Source of the DNA: Brienomyrus brachyistius
Lineage: Eukaryota; Chordata; Actinopteri; Osteoglossiformes; Mormyridae
DNA length: 64,000 bases
Direction of reading: 5' to 3'
Assembly (NCBI RefSeq): GCF_023856365.1
Contig: NC_064548.1
Coordinates: 3,881,001 to 3,945,000, forward strand
Shown here: in pieces, positions 1 through 10,770 of the stretch
Position numbering within the stretch: the stretch's first letter is position 1
Layout: each line of letters starts with the position of its first letter
Translations under genes and position numbers: made by a program
The notes under the pieces: model-generated
Database searches by the model: none
Told to the model about the DNA's origin: nothing
Seen by the model: only the letters and a program-made list of their open reading frames with translations

Positions 1-3000
1 CCCCAGCTACGTCCTTCTCTTTCTTTGACAGGCCACTGGTAAAGTTGCCAAACATTAACTGTTTGTTTGTTTTTCTTTCAAGAGTGATAAATACCAATTT
101 GCTGTTGTGTACCTGCGACTTGTACGCACACATTTAAGACTTGTTCTACACTCACCCCAGGACCCAGTTGGAGATGATGTTACTGATGACCAGTCCCTGG
201 GGATTTCCAGTGGGCCTACCCAGCACATTTGTATTAATTGTATTAATATGTTTGTATTAATAGCTGAGCTGAAGTCAATGAATAACATCTTTGAATAGGT
301 TTTCATTTTGTCCAGGTGTTTCAGGACCAGAGAATCAGCATCATTTCATGCCATTAAATTTTGAAGATACTGTACACAGAGGGACACAAGGGAATATTCT
401 CTCTTGCAGTTCTTCCGGCCCCTTATTCTTAAAAAAATCAGATGCTACTTTAATACTAACTGTACTGTATATACACATGGTCCTGTGACAAAAAGTGACC
501 ATACTGCCACCTCAATTTTTGGTGGTACTGCATCTCGTACATATATCGTCTCAGTTCCTCATGTAGGCGCATAGGCAATGCATGGAATCAATGCAACAAA
601 TGCGTGGCGGCCATGATGTGTATGCGTTGTGAGCGTTGATAAAAATCGGTCCTTATCAGCACCCCGACACCACTAAAAAATGAATGCTTTGGATGTACTC
701 AATTGAATTGTGGACAGTGGTTCCACACAATACATGCAAGTTCTTTGATCTTAAAAATATTGTTTTGGAACAACTTGAACAACTTTTGTTGGGAATATTC
801 AACCAAATTAAGTTCAACCGAATAAAAGCAATATTGTTCTCTTCAATGAATCACTTAACATTCAGTCAACTTATTTTTGTCATGTTTTTTGAAGATAATT
901 GCTATAATTTATCTTCTATTCCATTTATTTTATAAGTGGGAGCACTAGTAACAATAGTATTAATTTGTTTAATGCGATAAAGAGATAGATTTATGTATTT
1001 AACACAGATCTACATGACATGAATCAAAGTCTATACGCCCTAATATTTTGCTCCTTAATAATTCTCAAATATGTTTGTTGTTCTAGTAAGAAATACAGAG
1101 AACGAATGTAATACAGGCACAAAATAGCTGTATTTGGAAACATAGTTTTAACAGCTGAAACACTGCAGCTCACATTTCAGGAAAGAAACTAGATTTTTAT
1201 TATACATTTTTTAAAGATGCATCATGCATAATCAGGGTTTATCTTAATAGACTTCCGATGTGGAAAATCAAACGTTGCATTCAAAATGAAAAAGAAGGCC
1301 TGCCTGATCAGTCCTGCTGAATAATTCCCCTGAAGCTTCTTCTCAGTATTTATTTTTTACGTGTGAATGAAGAACATGAACACAATGAAAACTGCTGTAC
1401 TGAACAGTGCAGTGCATCTCACAAGTACTGGTTGTTTCATAACAAATCAAAACAAAACCTACAGTCCAGTCCAATTGTCTCCATCTTGTTCTGAGTTACT
1501 TCAGCTCATTCAGTGAAGAGCTTTATCTTCAGTCCTTGTGCTTTTTGAGATACTGTATATTATGAGTAGCGATGGATATCGTTTGGACTTCATTGATACT
1601 AGTACTTTGATGTCGCTTGTCAGTTCAATTCCTTATTGGTTCTAGCATTGTTTTGCTAGACAAATGTTTGGTAGCACTTAACAGACCCTCATTACTAATA
1701 CAAAGTTAAGTGACACTTATATTGTCTGGAAATGTTACAATATTTGTTCATTTGGTCTAGTAATGCCACAGGTCATTTAAAAGGTCAGGTTGGGGAGCAT
1801 GTGCCGATGCAGTGCATTGCCGTACCCACCACATGGCGAAACTCTACAGGAACCCAGCTAGCGACCCCCCAGGCAGAGACAGGATCCAGTCCCACACTCT
1901 ATAAATGGCCATCTATCCATTTAAAAACTGGGTCTGAGCTGAGTCTGAAGTGTGATTTTGTTATAGGACTGCCCCACCTGATTCTCTGCCGGCCCACCCT
2001 CTCTATGATTTCTGGCTCCGCTATTACTGTACATTACAGCATTGTACAGCAAAGTTAGTCCAGCAGTGATCCAGTATCTTACTGCTTGTGGTTGCACTTG
2101 GGTAGGTTAATGATACTTTGAGAAAACTCTCATGAGGTTGCTTGGTTATAGTCCCCATAATAATAAAAGCAGCCACAGAAAGTTGATTGATGGACAATGT
2201 AACATAATAAAATGTTTCATATAAAAGAGACTATAAAATATGACACAAGGGGAAGTACAGGAAGTATGTAAACACAACTGTGCAACCAGGTAGCAAATGA
2301 GAGCATCGAACTAAAGAGAAGTAGTAATAAACACACACAAATCATGTGAACATTACCTAGGTGGAGCAGGGTAGCTGCATGACATAAGATACATAAGTGC
2401 AGGTAGAGGACAAAAACCCTTCAGTTTAGAGGACAGGCTATTTAAAGCTCATATACAGATGCTGAGGTATTGAAGTGCAAAGTCAAGTGTGTGAATGTAT
2501 GTTACAGTACAATCAACATTCTGATTCTGCAGAACATAGTGGGCACTTGCAGGAGTTTATTTGTTTGATAATTCTGGGGAAAAAACTGTTTCTAAGCCTG
2601 GTGCCTGGGCAGGAGAGACTTGGGGCATCTTCCAGAGGAGAAAACAGTCTGCGGCTGTGGTGATTGAGGTCAGGGGCTATGCAGATTGCTGGTTGTAGGC
2701 AGAATCTGGAGCAGATGCCCTGGATTGCTGGAGGCTGGGTGACAATGATGTGTTCAGCAGCTTCGATGACCCTTTGTTATGTTTTCTGATTCGCAGCTAT
2801 GCAAAATGGCTAAATCATATAGGTATACAGGATGCTCACCATATCTCAGAAGCGCTCATTGTTAAATGAGGGGGTGTTAGCCAACACTAAGTGTCTGTAT
2901 AAATAGAGATCCAAATAATATCCCAACAGCTCAAATAGCCTGCTGACTCCATGAGGCCAGAATCATTAGAAGAAAAGGGAAATCAACATAATCGTCATGC

Positions 3001-3010
3001 ATTAAATATA
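1..3010. other. Left edge without a recognisable gene
   Basis: AT-rich non-coding sequence with short unconnected open frames. One weak exon candidate starts near 91 (+) after a TTTCAAG acceptor-like site and encodes a piece containing DKYQFAVVYLRLVRTHLRL, but it runs into AT-rich sequence and matches no family I know. About 2,400-2,780 resembles a dispersed fish repeat (a stretch around AACTGTTTCTAAGCCTGGTG), much decayed. No other feature is supported. Confidence 0.5.
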
Positions 3011-3013
3011 TGA

Positions 3014-3415
3014 GAGAATGACCCATGCGCAGTTACTATTGCAGCCCTTTCTTAAACAACCCTATCTTTCAGGGTTTTCCTGTCAGTGATGCATGCACAG
3101 TTCCATTCTCCTCAGCCAGAGACAACCAAACAAAAAATCTGAATAATCCTCTAGGATTAAATCCTTTTCTTGGCTCCTAAGTGCCATTAGAACCTGCCAC
3201 CTGAGATCTTTAACGATTCTTTATGTCAAAGTATTGAATGACCCATGTGCAGTTACTATGGCAACCCTTTCTTAAACACCCCTATGCTGGATTTACCTGT
3301 CAGTGATGCATGGAAACCCATGTCCTCAATGGCAGCCCTGAGTTCTTCTGGGCTGGTGAGGTCGGGGTCGTACAGCACAGTTCCCTTCTCCTCGGCCAGA
3401 GACACCCGCACACAG
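3014..3415. repeat. Direct duplication containing the HMA exon
   Basis: The stretch from about 3,014 (GCAGTTACTATTGCAGCCCT) is repeated from about 3,248 with few changes. Both copies continue through CCTGTCAGTGATGCATG and the sequence TTCTCCTCGGCCAGAGACA (TCAGCC in the first copy). The first copy has lost the middle of the exon, so it is an internally deleted tandem duplicate of the 3,236-3,415 copy. Confidence 0.7.
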
Positions 3416-3474
3416 CTCACACCTGCCCTCTCACTCAGGTTCCCCTCTATAGAGCGTACTAACGCTCTGTCCAT
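3256..3474 (-). pseudogene. Broken heavy-metal-associated (HMA) domain exon, copper P-type ATPase-like
   Basis: The minus strand reads 72 codons whose core [20 protein letters not shown], followed by EEKGTV.YDP and [14 protein letters not shown], has the beta-alpha-beta-beta-alpha-beta pattern of one HMA copper-binding domain, as in the N-terminal tail of ATP7A/ATP7B. The defining GMTCxxC loop is lost: the residues before VRSIEG read MDRAL, with no cysteine. A GTAAAT donor-like site follows ASLTG, so this may descend from a real exon rather than a processed copy. No other ATPase exon lies nearby. A second, more decayed copy lies at 3,014-3,130. Family assignment is fairly sure; which ATP7 paralogue is unknown, and it cannot bind copper as it stands. 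Confidence 0.65.
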
Positions 3475-3596
3475 CCTGTCTGTCCTGTCCTCTCATATTT
3501 TCCCCTGGGCATGGCTTAACTAGCCTAAACTGACACTTGCTAGCCATACCTCTCATTCTGATCCATCCATCCATCCATCCATCCATCATCTCCCGC

Positions 3597-6299
3597 TTAA
3601 TCCGGGGTCGGGTCGCGGGGCAGCAGTCTCAGCAGGGAGACCCAGACTTCCCTCTCCCCGGCCACTTCATCCAGCTCCTCTGGGGGGATCCCGAGGCGTT
3701 CCCAGGCCAGCCGAGAGACATAGTCTCTCCAGCGTGTCCTGGGTCTTCCCCGGGGTCTCCTCCCAGTGGGACATGCCCAGAATACCTCCCCAGGGAGGCG
3801 TCCTGGAAGCATCCTGATCAGATGCCCGGGCCACCTCATCTGGCTCCTCTCGATGCGGAGGAGCAGCGGCTCTACTCTGAGTCCCTCCCGAATGACCGAG
3901 CTTCTCACCCTATCTCTAAGGGAGAGCCCAGCCACCCTGCGGAGGAAACTCATTTCGGCCGCTTGCACCCGCGATCTCGTTCTTTCGGTCACTACCCATA
4001 GCTCATGACCATAGGTGAGGGTAGGAACGTAGATCGACTGGTAAATCGAGAGCTTCGCCTTTTGGCTCAGCTCTCTCTTCACCATGACAGACCGATGCAG
4101 CACCCGCATGACTGCTGACGCCGCACCGATCCGCCTGTCGATCTCCCGCTCCATCGTTCCCCCACTCGTGAACAAGATCCCGAGATACTTAAACTCCTCC
4201 ACTTGGGGGAGGACCCCATCCCCAACCCGGAGAGAGCATTCTACCCTTTTCCGGCGGAGAACCATGGTCTCGGATTTGGAGGTGCTGATTCTCATCCCAG
4301 CCGCTTCACACTCGGCTGCGAACTGCTCCAGTGAGAGCTGAAGGTCACGGTCCGATGAGGCCAACAGAACCACATCATCCGCAAAAAGCAGAGACCTAAT
4401 CCTGAGGTCACCAAACCGGACACCCTCAATGCTCTGGCTGCGCCTAGAAATTCTGTCCATAAAAGCTATGAACAGAATTGGTGACAAAGGGCAGCCCTGA
4501 TGCAGTCCAGCCCTCACCAGAAACGAGTCCGACTTATTGCCGCCTATGCGGACCAAACTCTGGCACCGGTCATACAGGGACCGAACCGCCCTTAAAAGGA
4601 AGCCCGGTACCCCATACTCCCGGAGTACTCCCCACAGGACTCCCCGAGGGACACGGTCAAATGCCTTCTCCAAGTCCACAAAACACATGTAGACTGGTCG
4701 GGCAAACTCCCATGAACCCTCCAGAACCCTGCTGAGAGTATAGAGCTGGTCCACTGTTCCACAGCCAGGGCGAACACCACACTGCTCCTCCTGAATCCGA
4801 GGTTCGACAATCCGGCTGACCCTCCTCTCCAAGACCCCCGAAAAGACCTTGCCAGGGAGGCTGAGGAGTGTGATCCCCCTGTAGTTGGAGCACACCCTCC
4901 GGTCCCCCTTCTTAAAGAGGGAGACCACCACCCTGGTCTGCCAGTCCAGAGGTACTGCTCCCGATGTCCATGCGATGCTGCAGATGCGTGTCAACCAGGA
5001 CAGCTCCGCAGCATCCAGAGCCTTGAGGAACTCCGGGCGAATCTCATCCACCCCTGCGGCCCGGCCACCGAGGACCTTTTTGACCACCTCAGCGACCTCC
5101 ACCCCCGAGATAGGCGAGTCCACCCCCAAGTCCCCACACTCTGCTTCCATATCAGAAGGCGTGTCGGTGGGATTGAGGAGGTCTTCGAAGTATTCCCTCC
5201 ACCGACCCAAAACGTCCCGAGCTGAGGTCAGCAGCGTACCATCCCCACCATAAATAGTGTTGATGTTGTACCGCTTTCCCGCCATGAGCCGCCGGATGGT
5301 GGACCAGAATCTCCTCGAAGCCGTCCGGAAGTCGTTCTCCATGGCCTCACCAAACTCCTCCCACACCCGAGTTTTTGCCTCAGCGACCGCCAAAGCCGCA
5401 TCCTGCTTGGCCTGCCGGTAGCTGTCAGCTGCGTCTGGAGTCCCAGAGGCCAAAAAGGCCCGATAGGACTCCTTCTTCAGCTTGACGGCATCCCTTACCA
5501 CCGCTGTCCACCAGCGGGTTCGGGGATTGCCGCTGCGACAGGCACCGACCACCTTACGGCCGCAGCTCCGGTCAGCCGCCTCCACAATGGAGGCACGGAA
5601 CATCGCCCATTCGGACTCAATGTCCCCCGCCTCCCCCGGGATATGGGAGAAGTTCTGCCGGAGGTAGGAGTTGAAACTCTCCCTGACAGGGGATTCCGCC
5701 AGACGTTCCCAGCAGACCCTCACTATACGCTTGGGTCTGCCAGGCCTGGCCGGCTTCTTCCCCCACCAGCGGAGCCAACCCACCACCAGGTAGTGATCGG
5801 TTGACAGCTCCGCCCCTCTCTTCACCCGAGTGTCCAAGACATGCCGCCGCAAGTCCGACGACACGACTACAAAGTCGATCATCGAACTGTGGCCTAGGGT
5901 GTCCTGGTGCCAAGTGCACATATGGACACCCTTATGCCTGAACATGGTGTTCATCATGGACAATCCGTGACGAGCACAGTCCAATAACGAAACACCGCTC
6001 GTGTTCAGATTGGGGGGGCCGTTCCTCCCAATCACGCCCCTCCAGGTCTTACTGTCATTGCCCATGTGAGCATTGAAGTCCCCCAGCAGAACAAGAGAGT
6101 CCCCAGGAGGAGCGCTCTCCAACACCCCTTCCAAGGACTCCAAAAAGGGTGGGTATTCTGAACTGCTGTTTGGCGCATAAGCGCAAACAACAGTCAGGAC
6201 CCGTCCCCCCACCCAAAGGCGAAGGGAGGCTACCCTCTCGCCCACTGCGGTAAACCCCAATGTACAGGCACCCAGCCTGGGGGCAATAAGTATGCCCAC
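3597..6299 (-). CDS. LINE ORF: endonuclease-reverse transcriptase (900 codons)
   Basis: This 900-codon frame encodes most of the retrotransposon polyprotein, which would nick the target and copy the element RNA there. The endonuclease half has [15 protein letters not shown], the catalytic-type LLGDFNAH (about residue 70), DFVVVSSDL and STDHYLVVG. The reverse transcriptase has [46 protein letters not shown] and the active-site FADDVVLL (about residue 636). The frame ends in LLPRDPTPD just before the (ATGG)n tail. The N-terminal endonuclease segment (ALGTWNVTSLMGKEPELVRE) is read in another frame at about 6,300-6,510, so the listed start is only where the open frame begins. A CGVRPG where related copies have CGFRPG may be another defect. 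Confidence 0.9.
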   Translation of the reverse strand: MGILIAPRLGACTLGFTAVGERVASLRLWVGGRVLTVVCAYAPNSSSEYPPFLESLEGVLESAPPGDSLVLLGDFNAHMGNDSKTWRGVIGRNGPPNLNTSGVSLLDCARHGLSMMNTMFRHKGVHMCTWHQDTLGHSSMIDFVVVSSDLRRHVLDTRVKRGAELSTDHYLVVGWLRWWGKKPARPGRPKRIVRVCWERLAESPVRESFNSYLRQNFSHIPGEAGDIESEWAMFRASIVEAADRSCGRKVVGACRSGNPRTRWWTAVVRDAVKLKKESYRAFLASGTPDAADSYRQAKQDAALAVAEAKTRVWEEFGEAMENDFRTASRRFWSTIRRLMAGKRYNINTIYGGDGTLLTSARDVLGRWREYFEDLLNPTDTPSDMEAECGDLGVDSPISGVEVAEVVKKVLGGRAAGVDEIRPEFLKALDAAELSWLTRICSIAWTSGAVPLDWQTRVVVSLFKKGDRRVCSNYRGITLLSLPGKVFSGVLERRVSRIVEPRIQEEQCGVRPGCGTVDQLYTLSRVLEGSWEFARPVYMCFVDLEKAFDRVPRGVLWGVLREYGVPGFLLRAVRSLYDRCQSLVRIGGNKSDSFLVRAGLHQGCPLSPILFIAFMDRISRRSQSIEGVRFGDLRIRSLLFADDVVLLASSDRDLQLSLEQFAAECEAAGMRISTSKSETMVLRRKRVECSLRVGDGVLPQVEEFKYLGILFTSGGTMEREIDRRIGAASAVMRVLHRSVMVKRELSQKAKLSIYQSIYVPTLTYGHELWVVTERTRSRVQAAEMSFLRRVAGLSLRDRVRSSVIREGLRVEPLLLRIERSQMRWPGHLIRMLPGRLPGEVFWACPTGRRPRGRPRTRWRDYVSRLAWERLGIPPEELDEVAGEREVWVSLLRLLPRDPTPD

Positions 6300-6907
6300 G
6301 CCCGCTCAGCGCCTCTCCCCGTGGGCAACTCCAGAGTGGAAAAGTATCCAACCCCCCTCAAGGAGACCGTCGAGGTGAGTCTGACTATATCTAGCCGGAA
6401 CTTCACAACCTCACGCACCAGCTCAGGCTCCTTCCCCATCAGAGAGGTGACATTCCATGTCCCTAGAGCTAGCTTCTGCAGCTGACGATCGGACCGCCAA
6501 GGTCCCCGCCTTTGCCCGCCGCCCAGATCACCTCGCACCCGACCCCTATGGCCCCTCCCATGGGTGGTGAGCCCATTGGAGGGGGGACCTACGTGCCTTG
6601 TTCGGGCTGCGCCCGACCAGGCCCCATGGGTGTAGGCTTGGCCACCAGACGCTCGCCATCGAGCCCCACCCCCAGGCCTGGCTCCAGGGGGCAGCCCTGG
6701 TGACCCGCGTCCGGGCAAGGGAAATTGTGGGTCCAAAATTTTCTTCTTCATAGGTGTCTTTTGAGCCGCACTTCATCTGGTTCCTCACCCAGGACCTGTT
6801 TGCCTTGGGTGACCCTACCAGGGGCATAAAGCCCCAGACAACATAGCTCCTGAGATCACGGGAACACGCAAACCCCTCCACCACGATAAGGTGTCGGCTC
6901 CAGGAGA
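6300..6907 (-). pseudogene. 5' part of the LINE, out of frame with the main ORF
   Basis: The minus strand here encodes MRGLSWSRHLIVVEGFACSR (from about 6,907) and then, in another frame, ALGTWNVTSLMGKEPELVRE with FRLDIVRLTS, the start of an apurinic endonuclease domain. The downstream match breaks up after RLTST and resumes in the main frame at about 6,299, which points to indels in this copy. The GTWNVTSL stretch would supply the conserved endonuclease asparagine. Confidence 0.7.
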
Positions 6908-6925
6908 GGCCTCTCATTCTGATCC

Positions 6926-8433
6926 CTTAGTTAATAATTTCCAGCTGATTCTCATTTGCCTCTTGTTGCTTGCGTTTTGAAAGTGCTTCCAGGTCCTGTA
7001 TTCCCTAGTCCTGTCATTATAACTTGTTTGCGCCCTGAGTTCTATATCACTGTCTTAACAAAGTTCCCTACGAGGGGTTACTGCATCAATGCTTCCTTTT
7101 GGTCGTGTTTCCTTCCACTTGGTGTGACATCTGGTTTTCTGGGCGTGAGTGAGAGTGAAAATGTCCACAGCTGTAACCCATGAGTGTTCTTCACGTCCAT
7201 ACATACCTACATTCATATATATATGCCTGCCTGCGTGCATACAAACATACATAAGGGTCTCTGGGCTACTGACAGACCATGCCAACGTGCTGTGTCAGCT
7301 TCTGAGGACTTTGGATAGGGTGACCAGATAATCCATATCAGGGGGGACTCTGAGCTAGAACAGGATCTATAAATTACCATTTCAATTAAAAAGGACCTTC
7401 TTATTTTTCTTATTGTGTGCTGATTGGTCAGACTCCTAAAATCTTGCATGTGTCACTAATGTTAATGTGAAACAGCTGGATGAGTCTTTCAATCAATTAA
7501 AGAAACACACCAGTAAAAATACAAGATAAACGAAACAATTTGGCTGAACGCAGGAACCCTCCTGTCTTACAATAGCGTGTAAAAACTTAAATATCTTAAA
7601 GTGACATGGATTAGGTGGACACTCTAACTTTGGAGAAAGTTTAATAATGTTACGGAGAGCATTTGGTGACAAACATTTCATTATAATAAGTCGAAATACT
7701 TACAAAGTCTACTTTTACATATTATTTTTACAGTTAGTAATTACCTGCCCTTGGATTATTATTTACGGAGTCTGAACCCAGCTAAACATCCAGTACGGAT
7801 TGTGTTTGCATAATGGGTGCAAAGCGCTTCAGTTTTTATGTTTTAGCTTTGCTTTAAAATTACGTAGTTTTTTTTACAAAAAGCACACTATCCTCGCCTC
7901 TCCTTATACAAGCAGTTTTCGACTGACATTAAGTAATCCGTCCCACAAACCTAAACCGAAAGTCAAATTTAACATAAATCGGTCCCCCCCATACCACTCA
8001 AGACAAAAAAATATATACTAGTAATACGTGGTATAGAACACATATGAAATAAGTACACAAAGTTCTTTTTCTTCTTACAGGCTCTTAATTTGGTGTTACA
8101 CTTGTTTTTGCTTCCACTTTAAGTCTCGCTCTGAGTATGCGTGAAGTAAATAATGAAAAATAGTGTTTCTAAACCGTCCGGCGAACTAACAGGAGCATTT
8201 AGTTTTGGGAGCTGTTTCTATTTGCAATATCAGTATATATCCTGAATCGATGACGCAATTTCTACCTTATTGATAATTCAGTTATTTAAAAACAAAATAA
8301 TTTAGTTTTATACATCAAAATACAATAACAATATTTCTGATATTAGGCGTTTAAAAAATAGAATAATAATATATAAACGTAAAAGTACGACATATTCAAT
8401 TGTAATGAGAAATTTAAGTACGTATGACGTATC
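6926..8433. other. Non-coding stretch between the LINE and the tRNA gene
   Basis: AT-rich sequence with only short open frames and a small ATAC/ATAT-rich patch near 7,200-7,250. No splice-supported exon or repeat that I recognise. Confidence 0.5.
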
Positions 8434-8544
8434 GTCAGGATGGCCGAGCGGTCTAAGGCGCCAGACTCAAGGTTCAGTACCTTCCATAGAAATGGGTGTT
8501 CTGGTCTCCGAATGGAGGCGTGGGTTCGAATCCCACTTCTGACA
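8434..8544 (+). tRNA. tRNA-Leu(CAA) with intron
   Basis: The gene starts GTCAGGATGGCCGAGCGGTC, whose GTCAGGA pairs with the 3' TTCTGAC acceptor arm, with discriminator A at 8,544. The anticodon stem CCAGA/TCTGG encloses anticodon CAA at 8,468-8,470. A 27-nt intron (about 8,472-8,498) follows the base 3' of the anticodon, the standard position for animal nuclear tRNA-Leu(CAA). A long variable arm and the B box GGTTCGAATCC are present. A TTTT run at 8,550-8,553 fits RNA polymerase III termination. All arms pair, so the gene looks functional. Confidence 0.97.
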
Positions 8545-8549
8545 CAACC

Positions 8550-8553
8550 TTTT
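8550..8553 (+). terminator. Pol III TTTT terminator of tRNA-Leu
   Basis: Four thymines begin 5 nt after the last base of the mature tRNA, the usual RNA polymerase III stop signal. Confidence 0.75.
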
Positions 8554-9150
8554 GGCAAAACAAAATTAATTTTAAATCCACCAACTTTAATACTAGAAAA
8601 CTATTACACGTGCTTCACTTTCCAAAGACATCTTTTCAAGCTCCCGATAACATTTCAAATTGTAAAATATGACTTTCAAAGATATTTTATCGGTGCATGT
8701 AACGATGGTGGGACTGAGGAGTCATATACACTGCATATGCAGTGAAAAAGATCACCTTGAATATGACAGCATGAAAACTGTAAATGTTGAAAATATTTAC
8801 ATGCTTTTGCAAATATAATCAATCATCACAATTCTCACAATGGTGTCGCTGTAGGTATTTGTTTGATTTCTTTCAGTGGTACTAAATGACAAAAAAATAC
8901 ATGGATGCACATAATGAACTGAATGGGAGTTGAACTTTTATGTAAAACCATTTTGTCCTGATATCCACTGAAAAAATAACTTTGTTTTATGTCTGTCACA
9001 CAAATTTAGTTGTTAGTTTTCAGACATAGTATCGACCTTTGTTGCATTTTGTTGTATTTATAATTATTGTTAAAAATACAAATAATTATTATTTGGGCCT
9101 AATTTAAATTACAATCCGTTAAATCTGATATTTAGAGAAGTTTTAAAAAT
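8554..9150. other. AT-rich spacer, nothing recognised
   Basis: No exon, repeat family or RNA gene recognised between the tRNA gene and the SINE fragment. Confidence 0.5.
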
Positions 9151-9189
9151 GCCCACTAGGTGGAGATCATCCATTTGTTATAAACTCTG

Positions 9190-9400
9190 CTGGGTTAGCA
9201 CTGTTGCCTCACACCTTTTGAGACCAGGGTGTCCGCCATGGCTCCATGTGTGTGCAGTTCGCCTGTTCTTCCTGTGTTGTTGTGGGGTTTCCTCTGGGTA
9301 CACCAGTTTTCCCAAAAAGTCCAAAAACATGCTGAGGTTAATTGTAGTTACCAAAATGGTCATAAATGTGTGTGTGCACCTCGCGATGGGTTGACATTCA
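9190..9400 (+). mobile_element. Diverged fragment of the tRNA-derived SINE
   Basis: The run GGGTTAGCACTGTTGCCTCA, followed by the GTGTGTGCAGTTCGCCTGTTCT and GTTTCCTCTGGGTAC blocks and CCAAAAACATGCTGAGGTTA, matches the SINE found intact at 12,807 and 47,924, with many changes. The 3' end runs into the minisatellite at about 9,415. Confidence 0.7.
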
Positions 9401-9414
9401 GTTATGCTAACTGG

Positions 9415-9850
9415 TGTCTCCCAAATGACCATGACGAGTGTGTGCCCTGGGATGGACCTGCATCCTGTCAGGGTATATACCAGCCTCATGTCCAGTGATG
9501 GACTTGCATTCTATCAGGGTATATATTAGCCTCACATCCTGTGATGGACCTGCATCTTAATGCCAGTCATATGCCCTGGGATGGACCTGTATCCTGTCAG
9601 GGTATATACCAGCCTCACGTCCTGTGATGGACCTGCATCCTGTCAGGGTATATACCAGCCTCACGTCCTGTGATGGACCTGCACCTTAATGCCAGTCATA
9701 TGCCCTGGGATAGACCTGCATCCTGTCAGGGTATATACCAGCCTCACGTCCTGTGATGGACCTGCATTCTGTCAGGGTATATACCAGCCTCACGTCCTGT
9801 GATGGACCTGCACCTTAATGCCAGTCATATGCCCTGGGATGGACCTGTAT
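9415..9850. repeat. Minisatellite built from the SINE 3' part
   Basis: Repeated blocks of the type GGGATGGACCTGCATCCTGT, CAGGGTATATACCAGCCTCA and TTAATGCCAGTCATATGCCC alternate in several near-identical tandem copies. The phrase CCCTGGGATGGACCTGCATC resembles the SINE sequence CCCTGCGATGGGCTGGCCCC, so the array probably grew out of the 3' half of the adjacent SINE fragment. Confidence 0.75.
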
Positions 9851-10657
9851 CCAGCTCTGCACAGGATAAGCCATTCAAAGACTGAGGGATAAACTCTCCT
9901 ACATAAATACTCCAGGAACGAAAGAACTAGGTTGGGCAAAAACAGGAGTTTTCAGTACAGCCCTGACTTTTTCTAGTATTATAGGCAAATAGCCATCCTA
10001 AAAATATACTGTTCAACTGAAACAGCCAGATATTGTGGGCTGAAAGAAAGGGACTTCTAAGAGATTTATTCACATTGTAACTTTCAACATATAACTGCAT
10101 AAAACAGTCACTGCAACTGTATCATTAGTTCTCCACTTCGGTCCCAATTCTGAAGTTGTTTCTCAGGCCATGTCTTACTGCATCCAAGCCTCAAATACAC
10201 AGCATTAAACTTGGACTATTTTGAACAGCGTGCCATTTGCAATGTCCAGTTTCACATGACATTGGAAAGAGGAAGAAAATTAGACAGCCATTGCTGGAGC
10301 ACATTTTACAAGTGCAAGGCAGCTGCCCACTTCCTGTTCATACTGGTGACAGCCTCAGAGCCCTTGCAGATGTTCTGAATGCTTTGGGACATTCCTGTGC
10401 AGTTAAATAAGTGAGGAGCTGTGTGCTTCTGTGGGTTTGCACACTGTACTTCTGGTTGGAAGGTCACTGGTTCAAATCCTAGGGTTGGCAGACTGACTTC
10501 ACCATTGGGCCCTTGAGGCTCAATCACTTCAGAGAACGGCTGACTCTGTATCCCCAGTTGTTTATCAATTTGATTAAAAGCATTAAAAAACGTAAAATAA
10601 ACAGAAACATTTCATTTCTCAGACAAATTGTAATAAAAATAGTTTCTCCAGGAAGCA
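9851..10657. other. Downstream flank of rubcnl with a decayed tRNA-like SINE
   Basis: Non-coding. At about 10,425-10,560 a B-box-like GGTTCAAATCC and the phrase CATTGGGCCCTTGAGGCTCA indicate a decayed tRNA-derived SINE. Part of this interval should be the rubcnl 3' UTR, but no clear polyadenylation signal could be assigned. Confidence 0.4.
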
Positions 10658-10770
10658 CTATGCCTCTGGTACAGCACAATTGTCCATTAGCTTCTTGCGA
10701 GTCTCAATTCGAGCACATCGAGGGCATCCTGCATTTCGGAAGCAGTCACTATGGAAACAGGCCTTGCATG
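10658..10770 (-). CDS. rubcnl: rubcnl last coding exon (…CPRCARIE… stop)
   Basis: After acceptor CTCCCCAG it completes the Ala codon and encodes [20 protein letters not shown] then [16 protein letters not shown] and a TAG stop at 10,658-10,660. The CxxCFH..CF and CPRC elements finish the zinc cluster, and the short basic tail is typical of the family. Confidence 0.95.

Larger units (their letters stand above)
3565..6909 (-). mobile_element. Full-length RTE-like non-LTR retrotransposon (LINE)
   Basis: The minus strand carries an apurinic-type endonuclease plus reverse transcriptase and ends in a short-repeat tail, (ATGG)n, at 3,565-3,590. The 16-bp sequence CCTCTCATTCTGATCC lies directly outside both ends (3,549-3,564 and 6,910-6,925), a perfect target-site duplication that defines a 3,345-bp insertion. 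The distal region after the polymerase ([24 protein letters not shown]) resembles the RTE clade, which is also known for microsatellite-like tails. The 5' part reads in a different frame from the main frame, with a shift near 6,300, so this copy is probably inactive. Clade is inferred from motif memory only. Confidence 0.9.
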
